A stretch of DNA of 64,000 bases from Novosphingobium malaysiense. GTDB lineage: Bacteria > Pseudomonadota > Alphaproteobacteria > Sphingomonadales > Sphingomonadaceae. Shown one piece after another: positions 10,408 to 18,934 of the stretch; the stretch's first letter is position 1; every line of letters starts with the position of its first letter. A model generated the notes under the pieces. It was not told the DNA's origin. It saw only the letters and a list, made by a program, of their open reading frames with translations, and searched no databases. The stretch is taken from the NCBI RefSeq assembly GCF_000802225.1, contig NZ_JTDI01000003.1, positions 1,240,001 to 1,304,000 on the forward strand. The letters are read 5' to 3'. The translations under genes and the position numbers were made by a program.

Positions 10408-10790
10408 GGGGTGATTCTGTTGCCAGGCTCACCCCGGGCCCCTGGAATCCGCTTCTGTTGCCCGGTGGGTCCAACCGCGCTTTAGCTTTGTAACTTCAGG
10501 GCGTTAGCCCCTAGAATTACGCAGCGAGAGCGAGTGCTTCGTTGTCGTTGGCACTTATGAGTTTTGAGCCTTGAACGGGTTACTCAGCCCGGACGAAAAC
10601 GCCGCTTTTCAACACACGTCGATCCTAGTTCGGCCCCGTCATCACCCCTGCGACAACAGGGCGTTCCATACGGAACGGGTGATGGTGGAGCCGCCGGGTA
10701 CCGCCCCCGGGTCCGCTGCGTCTATTGCACGTCGCAATTTATCGTCATAGCCGGCGAACCGGCACTGTCCCATATAGGCGATCGAGCCTG
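10408..10790 (-). ncRNA. ssrA: Circularly permuted two-piece tmRNA
   Basis: Transfer-messenger RNA that rescues stalled ribosomes and tags the nascent chain. Read on the minus strand, the gene starts with the acceptor piece (about 10790-10683), ending in a T-arm and GGCTCCACCA. A 44-base intervening loop follows whose ends pair (ATCACCC with GGGTGAT). The coding piece begins at 10638 with GGGGCCGAACTAGGATCG; its first seven bases pair with CGGCTCC of the acceptor end, allowing one G-U. The tag frame at 10521-10556 encodes ANDNEALALAA followed by TAA, the alphaproteobacterial tag type. A hairpin at 10408-10435 marks the 3' end. The outer ends are estimated to within about 10 bases. The gene lies about 20 bp downstream of mscL on the same strand. 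Confidence 0.92.
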
Positions 10791-10808
10791 AATGTGAAGT
10801 GACTGGCC

Positions 10809-11282
10809 TTAAGTCTTTGCGGACTTGCGCAATTCCGCAAGAATTTCGTGCAGCACGTCGAGCTGCGGATCAGTAGGGACGCCGGGCGTTTCCGCCGTGC
10901 TCTCGGCAGCCTTCTTCTGCTCCTCGATCTGCTCGATGATGCGATTGACGCTGCGCAGCAGCAAGAACAGCACGGCGGCGATGATGAGGAAGTTGATGAT
11001 CTGGGTGATGAGCACGCCATAGCCGATCATCGTCACGCCCGCCGCCTTGAGCGCGGCATAATCGGTCGCGCTGCCGGTGTAGTCCGCGGGTATCGTGCCC
11101 AGCAGAATGAAATGCTTAGAGAAATCGATGTCGCCGAACAACCAGCCGATCATCGGCATGATCACGTTCTCGGTCAACGATGTCACGATTTTGCCAAAGG
11201 CGCCGCCGATCATCACGCCGACCGCGAGATCGAGCACGTTGCCGCGGGCAATGAATTTCTTGAACTCGTCGAAAAGCGTCAT
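10809..11282 (-). CDS. mscL: Large-conductance mechanosensitive channel
   Basis: Homopentameric inner-membrane channel opening under membrane tension to relieve hypo-osmotic shock. The ATG at 11282 (MTLFDEFKKFIARGNV) gives 157 aa; the open frame runs further upstream but the extension is not family-like. Features: the N-terminal amphipathic helix, TM1 with the glycine/alanine-rich gate LDLAVGVMIGGAFGKIV (about 16-32), a periplasmic loop, TM2 (YGVLITQIINFLIIAAVLF, about 95-115), and a charged C-terminal helix (RIIEQIEEQKKAAE). It is immediately upstream of ssrA on the same strand. Confidence 0.96.
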   Translation of the reverse strand: MTLFDEFKKFIARGNVLDLAVGVMIGGAFGKIVTSLTENVIMPMIGWLFGDIDFSKHFILLGTIPADYTGSATDYAALKAAGVTMIGYGVLITQIINFLIIAAVLFLLLRSVNRIIEQIEEQKKAAESTAETPGVPTDPQLDVLHEILAELRKSAKT

Positions 11283-11457
11283 CTTGCACCCCTGCCCTAC
11301 CCGTCCTGCAGCAAGGATTGGCATAGACGCGCGCACTTCACAAACCTTTGTGGTGCTTGTCATCCGCACCTGCTGTTGCGCCGCATGGCAGCATCGCTAT
11401 CTAGGGGCACGTGGTGGGAAGCCGGTTCCGGCTGGCCCGAAGTGGAGGATACCGTTC

Positions 11458-12081
11458 ATGACCCCGTCGTACGCTGCCCGTACCTCGCAATTCGCACGAA
11501 AGGGCCGCGCCGTCATCGCACTGCTGGCCGCGCTTTCGCTGGCGGCTTGCGGTTTCAATTCGGTGCCCACCAAGCAGGAGGCCGCCAAGGCCAAGTGGGC
11601 CGATGTCGAGGCCGCCTTCCAGGAGCGCGCCAACCTGGTTCCCAATCTTGCCGCCGTCGCCAAGGGCGCGGCCGAGCAGGAAAAGGAAATCCTTACCGGC
11701 GTGATGGAAGCCCGCGCAAAGGCCACCTCGATCCAGGTTTCCGGTGACGATCTCAACGATCCCGCCAAGATGGAGCAGTTCGCTGCCGCGCAGGGTCAGT
11801 TGTCGCAAGGCCTCGGCCGTCTGATGGCGAGCTTCGAGGCCTATCCCGACCTCAAGTCGATCACCAATTACCAGATGCTCCAGAGCCAGCTCGAAGGGCA
11901 GGAGAACCGCATCCGCATCGCCATTCGTGATTACAATGCGGCCGTGCAGGACTACAACACCGAAGTCCGCACCTTCCCGACGATGATCGGCGCGCGTCTG
12001 CGCGGGGCCGAAACGCTGGTCCCCTACAAGGCGGTGACGCCGGGCGCCGAAGTCGCGCCGAGCCTCGAAGGCAAGATGTGA
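11458..12081 (+). CDS. lemA: LemA-family lipoprotein
   Basis: 207-aa envelope protein. The ATG at 11458 (MTPSYAARTSQF) precedes a signal peptide with lipobox LAAC (Cys about residue 31), so the mature protein is predicted to be lipid-anchored. The LemA fold follows as a helical bundle: KWADVEAAFQERANLVPNL, then EKEILTGVMEARAKAT, then EAYPDLKSITNYQMLQSQLE, NRIRIAIRDYNAAVQDYN and FPTMIGA, all in the usual order. It is followed at 4 bp by two TPM-domain genes, a recurrent LemA-TPM pairing of unproven function. Confidence 0.92.
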   Translation: MTPSYAARTSQFARKGRAVIALLAALSLAACGFNSVPTKQEAAKAKWADVEAAFQERANLVPNLAAVAKGAAEQEKEILTGVMEARAKATSIQVSGDDLNDPAKMEQFAAAQGQLSQGLGRLMASFEAYPDLKSITNYQMLQSQLEGQENRIRIAIRDYNAAVQDYNTEVRTFPTMIGARLRGAETLVPYKAVTPGAEVAPSLEGKM

Positions 12082-12085
12082 TCCG

Positions 12086-12892
12086 GTGACGCATATCCGG
12101 ACCCTGATTGCATCGCTCCTGCTGGCCCTGTGCTCCCTGCTTGCGGGGTCACAGGCAGCGTGGGCCGCCCCCGATTTTCCCAAGCTGTCCGGCCGTGTCG
12201 TCGATGCGGCCAATATCATCCCCGATGCCGAAGAGGCGCGGCTGACGCAAAAGCTGGCGGCGCTGGAGCAGCAGTCCAACCGCCAGCTCGTGGTGGCGAC
12301 AGTGCCCAGCCTGCAGGGCTATGAGATTTCCGACTACGGCTACCAGCTCGGCCGCAAGTGGGGCATCGGGCAAAAGGGCGAGGACAACGGCGCCCTGCTG
12401 ATCGTCGCGCCGAACGAACGCAAGGTGCGTATCGAGGCGGGCTACGGTCTCGAGCCGATCCTGACCGACGGCATGAGCTTCCTGATCATCAACAAGGAAA
12501 TCCTGCCGCGTTTCAAGAAGGGTGACATGGCGGGCGGTATCGAAGCCGGTGCCGACGCCATCATCCAGCAACTCATGCTGCCGCCCGAAGAGGCGCAGAA
12601 GATTGCCGCACAGGCCGACGAGCAACGGGCGCGGAGCAACGGTGGCGGGTTCGGGACGGTGTTCTTCATCATCATCATCCTGTTCTTCGTCGTCATGCCG
12701 ATGTTCAACGAAGTGCGCTCGGGCGGCCGGCGGCGGCGCTATGGTGCAGGACCGATCATCTGGATGCCCGGCGGCTTTGGCGGCGGTCACGGCCACGGAG
12801 GTGGCTTCGGTGGCGGCGGTGGCTTCGGCGGAGGCGGTTTCTCGGGCGGCGGCGGCAGCTTCGGCGGCGGCGGCGCGAGCGGCAGCTGGTAG
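12086..12892 (+). CDS. TPM-domain (YgcG-type) membrane protein with Gly-rich tail
   Basis: 268 aa from a GTG at 12086. A signal peptide ends at AWAA (about residue 28), a TPM domain occupies about 35-150 (with GRVVDAANIIPDAEEARL, VVATVPSLQGYEISDYG and VRIEAGYGLEPILTD), then one strongly hydrophobic segment (about 190-208) and a basic RRRR stretch, and finally a low-complexity Gly/Phe/Ser tail (about 222-268) typical of YgcG relatives. The TPM domain is extracytoplasmic; related domains have phosphatase activity in plants and a photosystem-assembly role, but no bacterial substrate is settled. Four bases after lemA, twelve before the next TPM gene. Confidence 0.88.
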   Translation: MTHIRTLIASLLLALCSLLAGSQAAWAAPDFPKLSGRVVDAANIIPDAEEARLTQKLAALEQQSNRQLVVATVPSLQGYEISDYGYQLGRKWGIGQKGEDNGALLIVAPNERKVRIEAGYGLEPILTDGMSFLIINKEILPRFKKGDMAGGIEAGADAIIQQLMLPPEEAQKIAAQADEQRARSNGGGFGTVFFIIIILFFVVMPMFNEVRSGGRRRRYGAGPIIWMPGGFGGGHGHGGGFGGGGGFGGGGFSGGGGSFGGGGASGSW

Positions 12893-12903
12893 AGGAGACG
12901 ACG

Positions 12904-13587
12904 ATGTCCGCCCCCACCTATCTCACGCAGGAAGACCATGCGCGCATCAGCGACGCCGTGGCCAGGGCCGAGCTGCAAAGCGCCGGTGAAATCGTGACGA
13001 TCCTCGCCGACCGCTCGGACGGCTATACCGACATCCAGCTTGCCTGGTCGGCGGCCGCCTCGCTGCTGGTTCTCGGCGCGCTGGTGATCGCACCAGACTT
13101 CTACATGGGCCTTTACGACCAGTTCTTCGCTGGCTGGGGCCATGAGTGGACGCCGCGTGCGATCCTCTCGCTAGCCGCCGGGCTGGTCGCGCTGAAGTTC
13201 GGCGCGGTCTTCCTGCTGCAGTTCTGGCAGCCGCTCAAGTTCTGGTTGATCCCGCCCCCGGTGAAGACAGCCCGCGTACACGACCGCGCCATCCGCGCCT
13301 TCAAGATCGGCGCCGAGCGCCGCACGGTCGGTCGAACCGGGGTATTGATCTATCTGTCGATGCGCGAACACCGCGCGGAAATCGTCGCCGACGAGGCCAT
13401 CGCCACCAAGGTCGAACCCGAAGTCTGGGGCGATGCCATGGCCGCCATGCTCGGTCATGTGCGCGAGGGCCGCATCGCCGAGGGCATGTCCGTAGCCGTC
13501 GAGAAGGTCGGCGCGATCATCGCTCCGCACTTCCCACGCGCCGACGACGATGTGAACGAACTTCCCGACAGGCTCATCGAAGTATGA
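12904..13587 (+). CDS. Second TPM-domain membrane protein
   Basis: 227 aa. An N-terminal segment resembling the beginning of a TPM fold (EDHARISDAVARAELQSAGE, about 10-30) is interrupted by two membrane segments (about 45-65 and 85-108). A second TPM-like half follows (ARVHDRAIRAF, GVLIYLSMREHRAEIVAD, about 125-180) and ends in an acidic tail. The ATG at 12904 follows a GAGGAGACG ribosome-binding region. It sits between the YgcG-type gene and the Nudix gene, whose start codon overlaps its stop (ATGA), so this is a co-translated lemA-TPM-TPM-nudix unit. Confidence 0.85.
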   Translation: MSAPTYLTQEDHARISDAVARAELQSAGEIVTILADRSDGYTDIQLAWSAAASLLVLGALVIAPDFYMGLYDQFFAGWGHEWTPRAILSLAAGLVALKFGAVFLLQFWQPLKFWLIPPPVKTARVHDRAIRAFKIGAERRTVGRTGVLIYLSMREHRAEIVADEAIATKVEPEVWGDAMAAMLGHVREGRIAEGMSVAVEKVGAIIAPHFPRADDDVNELPDRLIEV

Positions 13588-14144
13588 AGCACCAGCCGCC
13601 GCAGTCCGATCACGACGATTCCGACAAGCCCGAGGAGGTGATGTGGGAAGGCCGCTTCATCACCGCCAAGAAGCGCGGACGCTGGGAATACGTCGGCCGT
13701 GCGCGGGGCATCCATGCCGCCGTGATCCTGGCGGTAGACGCAGACAATCACGTCATTCTCGTCGACCAGTACCGCGTCCCGCTGGGCAAGCGCTGTATCG
13801 AGCTGCCCGCCGGACTGGTGGGTGACCACGATGACACCGCCGGCGAAGACCCGAGCATTGCCGCGGCGCGCGAACTGGAAGAGGAAACCGGCTACCACGC
13901 AGGCCGGATGGAAGAGATCGGGCAGTTCTATTCCTCACCCGGCATGGTCAGCGAGAGCTTCACCCTGTTTCACGCCCACGACCTGACCAAGGTCGGAGAC
14001 GGCGGCGGCGTGGACAGCGAGGAGATCGTGGTGCATCGCATACCGCTGGCACAGATCGATGAATACATCGCAGAGTGGTGTAGCCAGGGCTATGCCATCG
14101 ACGTAAAGATGCTCATGCTGCTGGGCGCGAAGCTGCTCGGCTGA
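13584..14144 (+). CDS. Nudix hydrolase, ADP-ribose pyrophosphatase-like
   Basis: 186 aa, ATG at 13584 overlapping the upstream stop as ATGA. The Nudix box is present as the helix AARELEEETGY (about residues 93-103), preceded by the ADPRase-type phrase IELPAGLVG; there is an extra acidic insertion (DHDDTAGED) between the glycine loop and the helix. HVILVDQYRVPLGKRCIELP and YSSPGMVSESFTLF are the flanking strands expected of the ADP-sugar pyrophosphatase branch. Substrate specificity inside that branch (ADP-ribose, ADP-sugars) is not resolved by sequence alone. Confidence 0.88.
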   Translation: MKHQPPQSDHDDSDKPEEVMWEGRFITAKKRGRWEYVGRARGIHAAVILAVDADNHVILVDQYRVPLGKRCIELPAGLVGDHDDTAGEDPSIAAARELEEETGYHAGRMEEIGQFYSSPGMVSESFTLFHAHDLTKVGDGGGVDSEEIVVHRIPLAQIDEYIAEWCSQGYAIDVKMLMLLGAKLLG

Positions 14145-14145
14145 C

Positions 14146-14391
14146 ATGCGCACCCGCCCCGGCATTTGCGGACGCAAGGCCCGGTTCGCGAGCGAGGAAT
14201 CCGCGCTGGAAGCTGCCGCCAAGGCACCCTTCCCGCTTCGTCCCTATCGTTGCGGGCTGTGCCGGAACTGGCATCTCACCAGTCGAACCAAAGGCATGAA
14301 GCTGCCACGCTTCGAGATCGAGCGGCGGCGGGTGACCAAAGACAGCACGCAAGCCCAACCGTTCGTGTCGAGCGAAGTCGAGACACGCTAG
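14146..14391 (+). CDS. Small CxxC protein whose 3' end runs into an inverted repeat
   Basis: 81 aa from the ATG at 14146, one base after the Nudix stop. The core, about residues 8-50, has CGRKARF, a helical EESALEAAAKA and the phrase LRPYRCGLCRNWHLTSR with a CxxC pair and a tryptophan-histidine, resembling small zinc-ribbon-like hypothetical proteins. The last residues (FVSSEVETR) are encoded by the left arm of the repeat at 14359-14431 and probably are not ancestral: an earlier stop seems to have been lost by repeat insertion. Function unknown; context suggests only co-transcription with the Nudix gene. Confidence 0.6.
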   Translation: MRTRPGICGRKARFASEESALEAAAKAPFPLRPYRCGLCRNWHLTSRTKGMKLPRFEIERRRVTKDSTQAQPFVSSEVETR

Positions 14392-14431
14392 CACGGTATC
14401 AACGTGTCTCGACTTCGCTCGACACGAACGG
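14359..14431. repeat. Perfect 29-bp inverted repeat (sphingomonad REP-like)
   Basis: Left arm 14359-14387 and right arm 14403-14431 are perfect reverse complements, separated by 15 bases. The arm core is GTGTCGAGCGAAGTCGAGAC. The element lies between the convergent 81-aa gene and mmsB, and its left arm supplies the last codons of the former. Such repeats recur in sphingomonad genomes as intergenic REP-like elements; as RNA it would form a strong hairpin and may act as a bidirectional terminator or mRNA stabiliser. That family assignment is from memory of such genomes, not from a search. Confidence 0.85.
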
Positions 14432-14454
14432 GGCTTATTGTGTTCTGAGACGCC

Positions 14455-15327
14455 TCAGAGCGTCGTGAAGATCGCGCCGAAGTCCTTGCCGCCGTTGCCA
14501 GCCTCGACGAAGGCCTTGTAGATTTCCAGCGCATGTTCGCCCATCGGTACGGTCGCGCCACTGTCCTCGGCGCCGGCGATGGCGAGCCCGAGGTCCTTGA
14601 GCATCAGCGCCGATGCAAAGCCGCCCTGATAGTCGTAATCCGCCGGGCTCGTCGCGCCGACGCCCGGGACGGGGGTGTAGTCGTTGAGCGACCAGCAGTA
14701 GCCGGTCGACTTGGAGCTGATCTCGTAGAACTTCTGCGGCGCCAGACCGGCCTTCTTGGCCAGCGCCATGGCCTCGCAAGTGCCGATCATGTGGATTGCC
14801 AGCAGCATGTTGTTGCACATCTTGGCAACCTGTCCGCTGCCGATCTGGCCGGCGTGGATCACGGCCTTCGACATTGGCTCCAGTACCGTCTGCGCCCGCG
14901 CGAAAGCTTCCGAGGTGCCGCCGACCATGAAAGTCAGCGAGCCGCCATTGGCTGCGGCAATGCCGCCCGACACCGGCGCATCGACCATCATGTAGCCCGC
15001 GTTTTCAGCCAGTTCGGCGACTTCGCGCGTGGTGGCGACGTCGATCGTCGAGCAGTCGAGGAACAGCGCCCCCTTGGGCGCCTTGCCGATCACTTCGCTG
15101 GTGTAGACCGACTTCACGATCTTGCCGTTGGGCAGCATGGTGACGACCGCGTCAGCCTCGGCCACCGCTTCGCTCACCGTGGTGAAGGTATCGCAGCCGT
15201 TTTCCTTCGCCTTCGCCAGCGCATCCTCGGAGAGATCGAAGGCGCGGACCTTGTAGCCGGCGGTAACGAGGTTTGCGGCCATGCCGCCGCCCATGTTGCC
15301 GAGGCCGATGAACGCGATCTTCTTCAT
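14455..15327 (-). CDS. mmsB: 3-hydroxyisobutyrate dehydrogenase
   Basis: NAD-dependent oxidation of (S)-3-hydroxyisobutyrate to methylmalonate semialdehyde in valine breakdown. 290 aa. Rossmann motif GLGNMGGGMAANL at residues 8-20; substrate-binding DAPVSGGIAAANGGSLTFM (about 118-136); catalytic lysine in GSGQVAKMCNNML (about 163-175). It is the last gene of the minus-strand operon acyl-CoA dehydrogenase, 3-hydroxyisobutyryl-CoA hydrolase, enoyl-CoA hydratase, mmsB, which fixes its role. Methylmalonate-semialdehyde dehydrogenase (mmsA) is not in the window. Confidence 0.94.
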   Translation of the reverse strand: MKKIAFIGLGNMGGGMAANLVTAGYKVRAFDLSEDALAKAKENGCDTFTTVSEAVAEADAVVTMLPNGKIVKSVYTSEVIGKAPKGALFLDCSTIDVATTREVAELAENAGYMMVDAPVSGGIAAANGGSLTFMVGGTSEAFARAQTVLEPMSKAVIHAGQIGSGQVAKMCNNMLLAIHMIGTCEAMALAKKAGLAPQKFYEISSKSTGYCWSLNDYTPVPGVGATSPADYDYQGGFASALMLKDLGLAIAGAEDSGATVPMGEHALEIYKAFVEAGNGGKDFGAIFTTL

Positions 15328-15426
15328 GATATTCTCCCAAGGGTCGTGCGGGTTCGTGCCGCCCGTCTAGTGCGCTTCGCAGGCTGGGGCAGCCAGTCAA
15401 AAGGCCAGCTGCCAGCAGAAATCGGC

Positions 15427-16209
15427 TTACTTGCCTTTCCAGACGCCCGGACGCTTCTCGACAAAGGCGGTCATGCCTTCGACCTTGTCTTCGGTCGAGG
15501 TCAGGATCTGGAACATGCGGCGTTCCGCCAGCAGGCCCTGATCCAGCGTGGTCTCGAAGGCGACGTTGACCATCTCCTTGTTGATCATCGTGGCGAGCGG
15601 CGGCATCGCCGCGATCTTGCCGGCGGTCTTGAGCGCCTCGTCGAGAAGCTGATCGGCAGGAACGATACGGCTCACGAGGCCCGAACGCTCGGCTTCCTCG
15701 GCGCCCATGTTGCGGCCGGTCAGGCACATATCCATCGCCTTGGCCTTGCCCACGGCGCGGGTCAGGCGCTGCGAGCCGCCCATGCCCGGCGCAACCGCCA
15801 GCTTGATTTCAGGCTGGCCGAACTGGGCCGTGTCCGAGGCGATGATGAAATCGGCCATCATCGCCAGCTCGCAACCGCCGCCCAGCGCGAAGCCGTTCAC
15901 GGCCGCGATCCAGGGCTTGCGCGTCCGGCGCACGATGTCGGCCTGCCAGCCGGCGAAGAAATCCTCCAGGAAGAACTCGGCCCCCGACTTTTCGACCATC
16001 TCCTTGATGTCGGCGCCAGCTGCGAAAGCCTTGTCGCCCGAACCGGTGAGCACGGCGCAGCCCTGGCTCTTGTCGGCCTCGAACTTGGCGAAGGCGTCGG
16101 TCAGTTCGGCCAGCACCGTCGAGTTGAGCGCATTGAGCGCCTTGGGACGGTTGAGCGTGATGAGGGTTACGGCACCCTTCTGTTCGACCAGGATCGTTTC
16201 GTAGCTCAT
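15427..16209 (-). CDS. Enoyl-CoA hydratase (methacrylyl-CoA hydration)
   Basis: 260-aa crotonase. ATG at 16209 overlaps the upstream hydrolase stop by four bases (ATGA). Both catalytic glutamates of true hydratases are present: the one in [11 protein letters not shown] (about residue 115) and the one in [16 protein letters not shown] (about 135), along with the CoA-binding [11 protein letters not shown] oxyanion segment. By position between isobutyryl-CoA-type dehydrogenase and 3-hydroxyisobutyryl-CoA hydrolase it probably hydrates methacrylyl-CoA, although such enzymes are usually broad and also act on crotonyl-CoA. Confidence 0.92.
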   Translation of the reverse strand: MSYETILVEQKGAVTLITLNRPKALNALNSTVLAELTDAFAKFEADKSQGCAVLTGSGDKAFAAGADIKEMVEKSGAEFFLEDFFAGWQADIVRRTRKPWIAAVNGFALGGGCELAMMADFIIASDTAQFGQPEIKLAVAPGMGGSQRLTRAVGKAKAMDMCLTGRNMGAEEAERSGLVSRIVPADQLLDEALKTAGKIAAMPPLATMINKEMVNVAFETTLDQGLLAERRMFQILTSTEDKVEGMTAFVEKRPGVWKGK

Positions 16210-17249
16210 AACGGCTTCCATTCCTCTTCCGTGGGGAGCGGCGCGAAGATCGCGTCCAGCATTTCGTCGCTCACACCCTCGGGCGTGGCGGGGTTCCATT
16301 TCGGTGCGTGATCCTTGTCCACGATCACCGCGCGCACGCCTTCGGCGAAATCCGGCAGGACCAGCACCCGGCTGCCGATGCGGTATTCCATCGCCATGTT
16401 CTGGGCGAAGGTTTCCAGCTTTTCCGACTCTGCCAATTGGCGCAGCGAGACCTTGCAGGCCTGCGGGCTCTTGGTGCGCAGCGTTGCGAGTTCCTTGGCT
16501 GCCCATTCGCTGTCGTCGCTCTCGAGCGAGGCCAGCACCTCTTCCAGAGTGTCGAACGCGAAGTGCTTGCGGATGGCAGCGGCATTCCTGGCGATCTTTG
16601 GCTCGGGCGGCGTCACGGCCAGCGCGCTCAGCACGCCGGCAATCTCGTGCCCGGCGGCAATGCGTGTCTTGGCTTCTTCCAGCGCCTCACTGGGCAGATA
16701 GTGTGTGGCGAGACCGGCCCAGAGGCATTCCTCGCCCTTCAGCCGCGCGCCGGTCAACGCGAGGAACTGGCCCACGCGCCCATCGAGACGCGAGAGATAC
16801 CAGCCGCCGCCGACGTCGGGAAACAGGCCGATGCCGGTCTCGGGCATGGCGAAGCGGGTGTTCTCGGTCGCCACCCGGTACTTGGCGGGCTGCGAGATCC
16901 CGACGCCGCCGCCCATGGTGATGCCATCCATGAAGGCCACCACCGGTTTGTCGTAAGTGAACAACTGGTGATTGAGGCGGTATTCGTCGAAGAAGAACTT
17001 GCGCCCTGCTTCGCCCCCGTCCTCCAGCGCGGACTTGCGCAGCAGGTTGATGTCTCCGCCCGAACAGAAGCCACGACCTTCCGAGTGGTCGAGGATCACT
17101 GCCTTGACCTCTGGATCGCCGGCCCACTGGCTCAACGTCTCCATCATGCCCTGGCACATGCCGAGAGTCAGCGCGTGAATGGCCTTGGGCCGGTTGAGCG
17201 AAATGACGCCGGCGACACCGTCGCGGCGGATCAGCAGTTCGTCGGTCAT
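16206..17249 (-). CDS. 3-hydroxyisobutyryl-CoA hydrolase
   Basis: 347-aa crotonase-fold thioesterase that frees 3-hydroxyisobutyrate from CoA in valine degradation. Features: [13 protein letters not shown] (about residues 58-70), [14 protein letters not shown] (about 105-118) and the HIBCH-specific [20 protein letters not shown] (about 133-152) with its Glu and Asp, plus the long C-terminal extension that separates HIBCH from hydratases. Its start shares one base with the upstream acyl-CoA dehydrogenase stop (TAATG) and its stop overlaps the next start. Confidence 0.93.
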   Translation of the reverse strand: MTDELLIRRDGVAGVISLNRPKAIHALTLGMCQGMMETLSQWAGDPEVKAVILDHSEGRGFCSGGDINLLRKSALEDGGEAGRKFFFDEYRLNHQLFTYDKPVVAFMDGITMGGGVGISQPAKYRVATENTRFAMPETGIGLFPDVGGGWYLSRLDGRVGQFLALTGARLKGEECLWAGLATHYLPSEALEEAKTRIAAGHEIAGVLSALAVTPPEPKIARNAAAIRKHFAFDTLEEVLASLESDDSEWAAKELATLRTKSPQACKVSLRQLAESEKLETFAQNMAMEYRIGSRVLVLPDFAEGVRAVIVDKDHAPKWNPATPEGVSDEMLDAIFAPLPTEEEWKPL

Positions 17250-18391
17250 TACTTCAACAGGTCCCTACCGATGATCATGCGCATCACTTCGTTGGTGCCT
17301 TCGAGGATGCGGTGCACGCGCAGGTCGCGCCAGAAGCGCTCGATCGGATAATCGCGCAGGTAGCCGTAACCGCCGAACATCTGCAGCGCACGGTCGACAA
17401 CCGAAGAGCCGGTGTCGCTCGCCATCATCTTGGCCATGGCGGCAAAGCGCGTCTTGTCGGGCGCCTTGTTGGTCACCTTGTCCGCCGCAATGTAGAGCAG
17501 CGCGCGGGCGGCCTCGAGTTCGGACGCCATTTCGGCAAGGCGGAACTGCGTGTTCTGGAACTCGGCGATCGGCTGGTCGAACTGCCTGCGATCCTTCACG
17601 TACTGGATCGCCTCGTCGAGGCAGCGCTGCGCACCGCCCAGCGAGCAGGCGCCGATGTTGAGGCGGCCGCCGTCGAGACCGGCCATCGCGAACTTGAAGC
17701 CGTCGCCCTCGGCGCCAACGCGGTTCTCCACCGGAATGCGGCAATCCTCGAAGATCACCTGCGCGGTGGGCGAACTGTTCCAGCCCAGCTTCTTTTCAGG
17801 CGCGCCGAAGCTCAGGCCGGGCGTGTCCTTTTCGACCACGAAGCAGGAAATCCCGCGCGACTTGTGATCTCCGGTGCGGGCCATGACGACGTAAAGGTCG
17901 TTGTAGCCGCCACCTGAAATGAACTGCTTGGTGCCGTTCAGGACATAGTGATCGCCATCGAGCTTCGCGCTGGTCTTGAGCGCAGCCGCATCAGACCCCG
18001 AGCCGGGTTCGGTGAGGCAGTAGGAGCCGATCTTCTCCATCGTGCACAGATCGGGAAGATAGCGGTCCTTGAGTTGCTGGTCGCCGAAAGAATCGATCAT
18101 CCAGGCAACCATGTTGTGGATCGAGATGTAGGCGCTGGTCGCCGGGCAGCCATAGCTCATGGCTTCCATGATCAGCGCTGCGTCCAGGCGACCGAGGCCG
18201 ATGCCCCCGCTTTCCTCGGAAACGTAGATCGCGCCGAAGCCCAGCTCGCCGGCTGCCTTCCAGACATCGACCGGATAGTGGGACTTCTCGTCCCACTCGG
18301 CCGCGAACGGCGTGATCCTGTCGGCGGTGAACTTGCGCGCGGTCTCCTGGATCGCGATCTGGTCCTCGGTCAGCCCGAACTGCTGCGTCAT
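17249..18391 (-). CDS. Acyl-CoA dehydrogenase (isobutyryl-CoA type)
   Basis: 380-aa FAD enzyme oxidising a short branched acyl-CoA to the enoyl-CoA. Visible: YCLTEPGSGSDAAALKTSA (FAD/substrate loop, about 127-145), QFISGGGYNDLYVVMART, DRRQFDQPIAEFQ and MFGGYGYLRDYPIERFWRD, with the catalytic glutamate in ILEGTNEVM near the C-terminus. First gene of the valine operon, translationally coupled to the hydrolase. Substrate assignment to isobutyryl-CoA rests on operon context; 2-methylbutyryl-CoA is the main alternative. Confidence 0.92.
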   Translation of the reverse strand: MTQQFGLTEDQIAIQETARKFTADRITPFAAEWDEKSHYPVDVWKAAGELGFGAIYVSEESGGIGLGRLDAALIMEAMSYGCPATSAYISIHNMVAWMIDSFGDQQLKDRYLPDLCTMEKIGSYCLTEPGSGSDAAALKTSAKLDGDHYVLNGTKQFISGGGYNDLYVVMARTGDHKSRGISCFVVEKDTPGLSFGAPEKKLGWNSSPTAQVIFEDCRIPVENRVGAEGDGFKFAMAGLDGGRLNIGACSLGGAQRCLDEAIQYVKDRRQFDQPIAEFQNTQFRLAEMASELEAARALLYIAADKVTNKAPDKTRFAAMAKMMASDTGSSVVDRALQMFGGYGYLRDYPIERFWRDLRVHRILEGTNEVMRMIIGRDLLK

Positions 18392-18422
18392 CTCAGCCCC
18401 TGTTCCTCTTGGTCTCTGCCTC

Positions 18423-18863
18423 TCATGGGCACTTGGTGTATGTCAGCGCATCGGGCGCGGCATTGGGGCCGGTATCCTTGCGCACGAGTGTTTCGCCGCC
18501 ATCAGGCGTGGAAAGCGCGACGGCCATGATCCATTCGTCCCCCTCCCCGGAGAACTCGAACGACGCCGAAATCATAGTGTCGTCGCGCGCCTTGATCATG
18601 CCGAGTTGCGCCACCGATTCGTAGAATTCGAGCTTTTCGGGTTCGACCACGAGCAGTCCCTTGGCATCGCCCCGGTCACTGGTGCAGTCGGCCTCTGTCA
18701 GGCCCCAGCGTCCGCGCAAGGCTTCGGGGATGGTGTTTTCGGCGACGGCACTGGCGTCGGCCGCCTCACTGGTCGCCGCCGGCTCCGGCGCCTCGTTGCC
18801 GCCGGAACAGGCGGTCAGCGTCAGGGCAAATGCAGCGGTGGCAATGAGCGGAAACTTCTTCAT
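18423..18863 (-). CDS. Small secreted lipoprotein, function unknown
   Basis: 146 aa with ATG at 18863 (MKKFPLIATAAFAL), signal peptide and lipobox LTAC (Cys about residue 19). The mature part has an Ala/Glu/Pro-rich linker (about 22-45), then IPEALRGRWGLTEADCTS and a beta-rich domain ending in TYTKCP. The conserved R-G-x-W-G/L…C opening and terminal cysteine suggest a disulfide-closed barrel of the kind seen in small sphingomonad lipoproteins. It sits between the acylating aldehyde dehydrogenase and the valine operon on the same strand; no functional link is evident. Confidence 0.8.
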   Translation of the reverse strand: MKKFPLIATAAFALTLTACSGGNEAPEPAATSEAADASAVAENTIPEALRGRWGLTEADCTSDRGDAKGLLVVEPEKLEFYESVAQLGMIKARDDTMISASFEFSGEGDEWIMAVALSTPDGGETLVRKDTGPNAAPDALTYTKCP

Positions 18864-18934
18864 CGGGTGCTCTCCTTTGCGGGTCCGGAATGGACCCGGA
18901 ACGCGCCGGGACCTTTCCGGTTTCCGCAAAAGCG

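Noticed and set aside
10564..10791. Small open frames across 10.4-10.8 kb
   Set aside because: They fall inside the tmRNA gene, whose structure and tag explain the region better.
18880..18898. Seven-base hairpin between the aldehyde dehydrogenase and lipoprotein genes
   Set aside because: Too short, without a T-run, and close to the start of the next gene on the same strand; not called as terminator.
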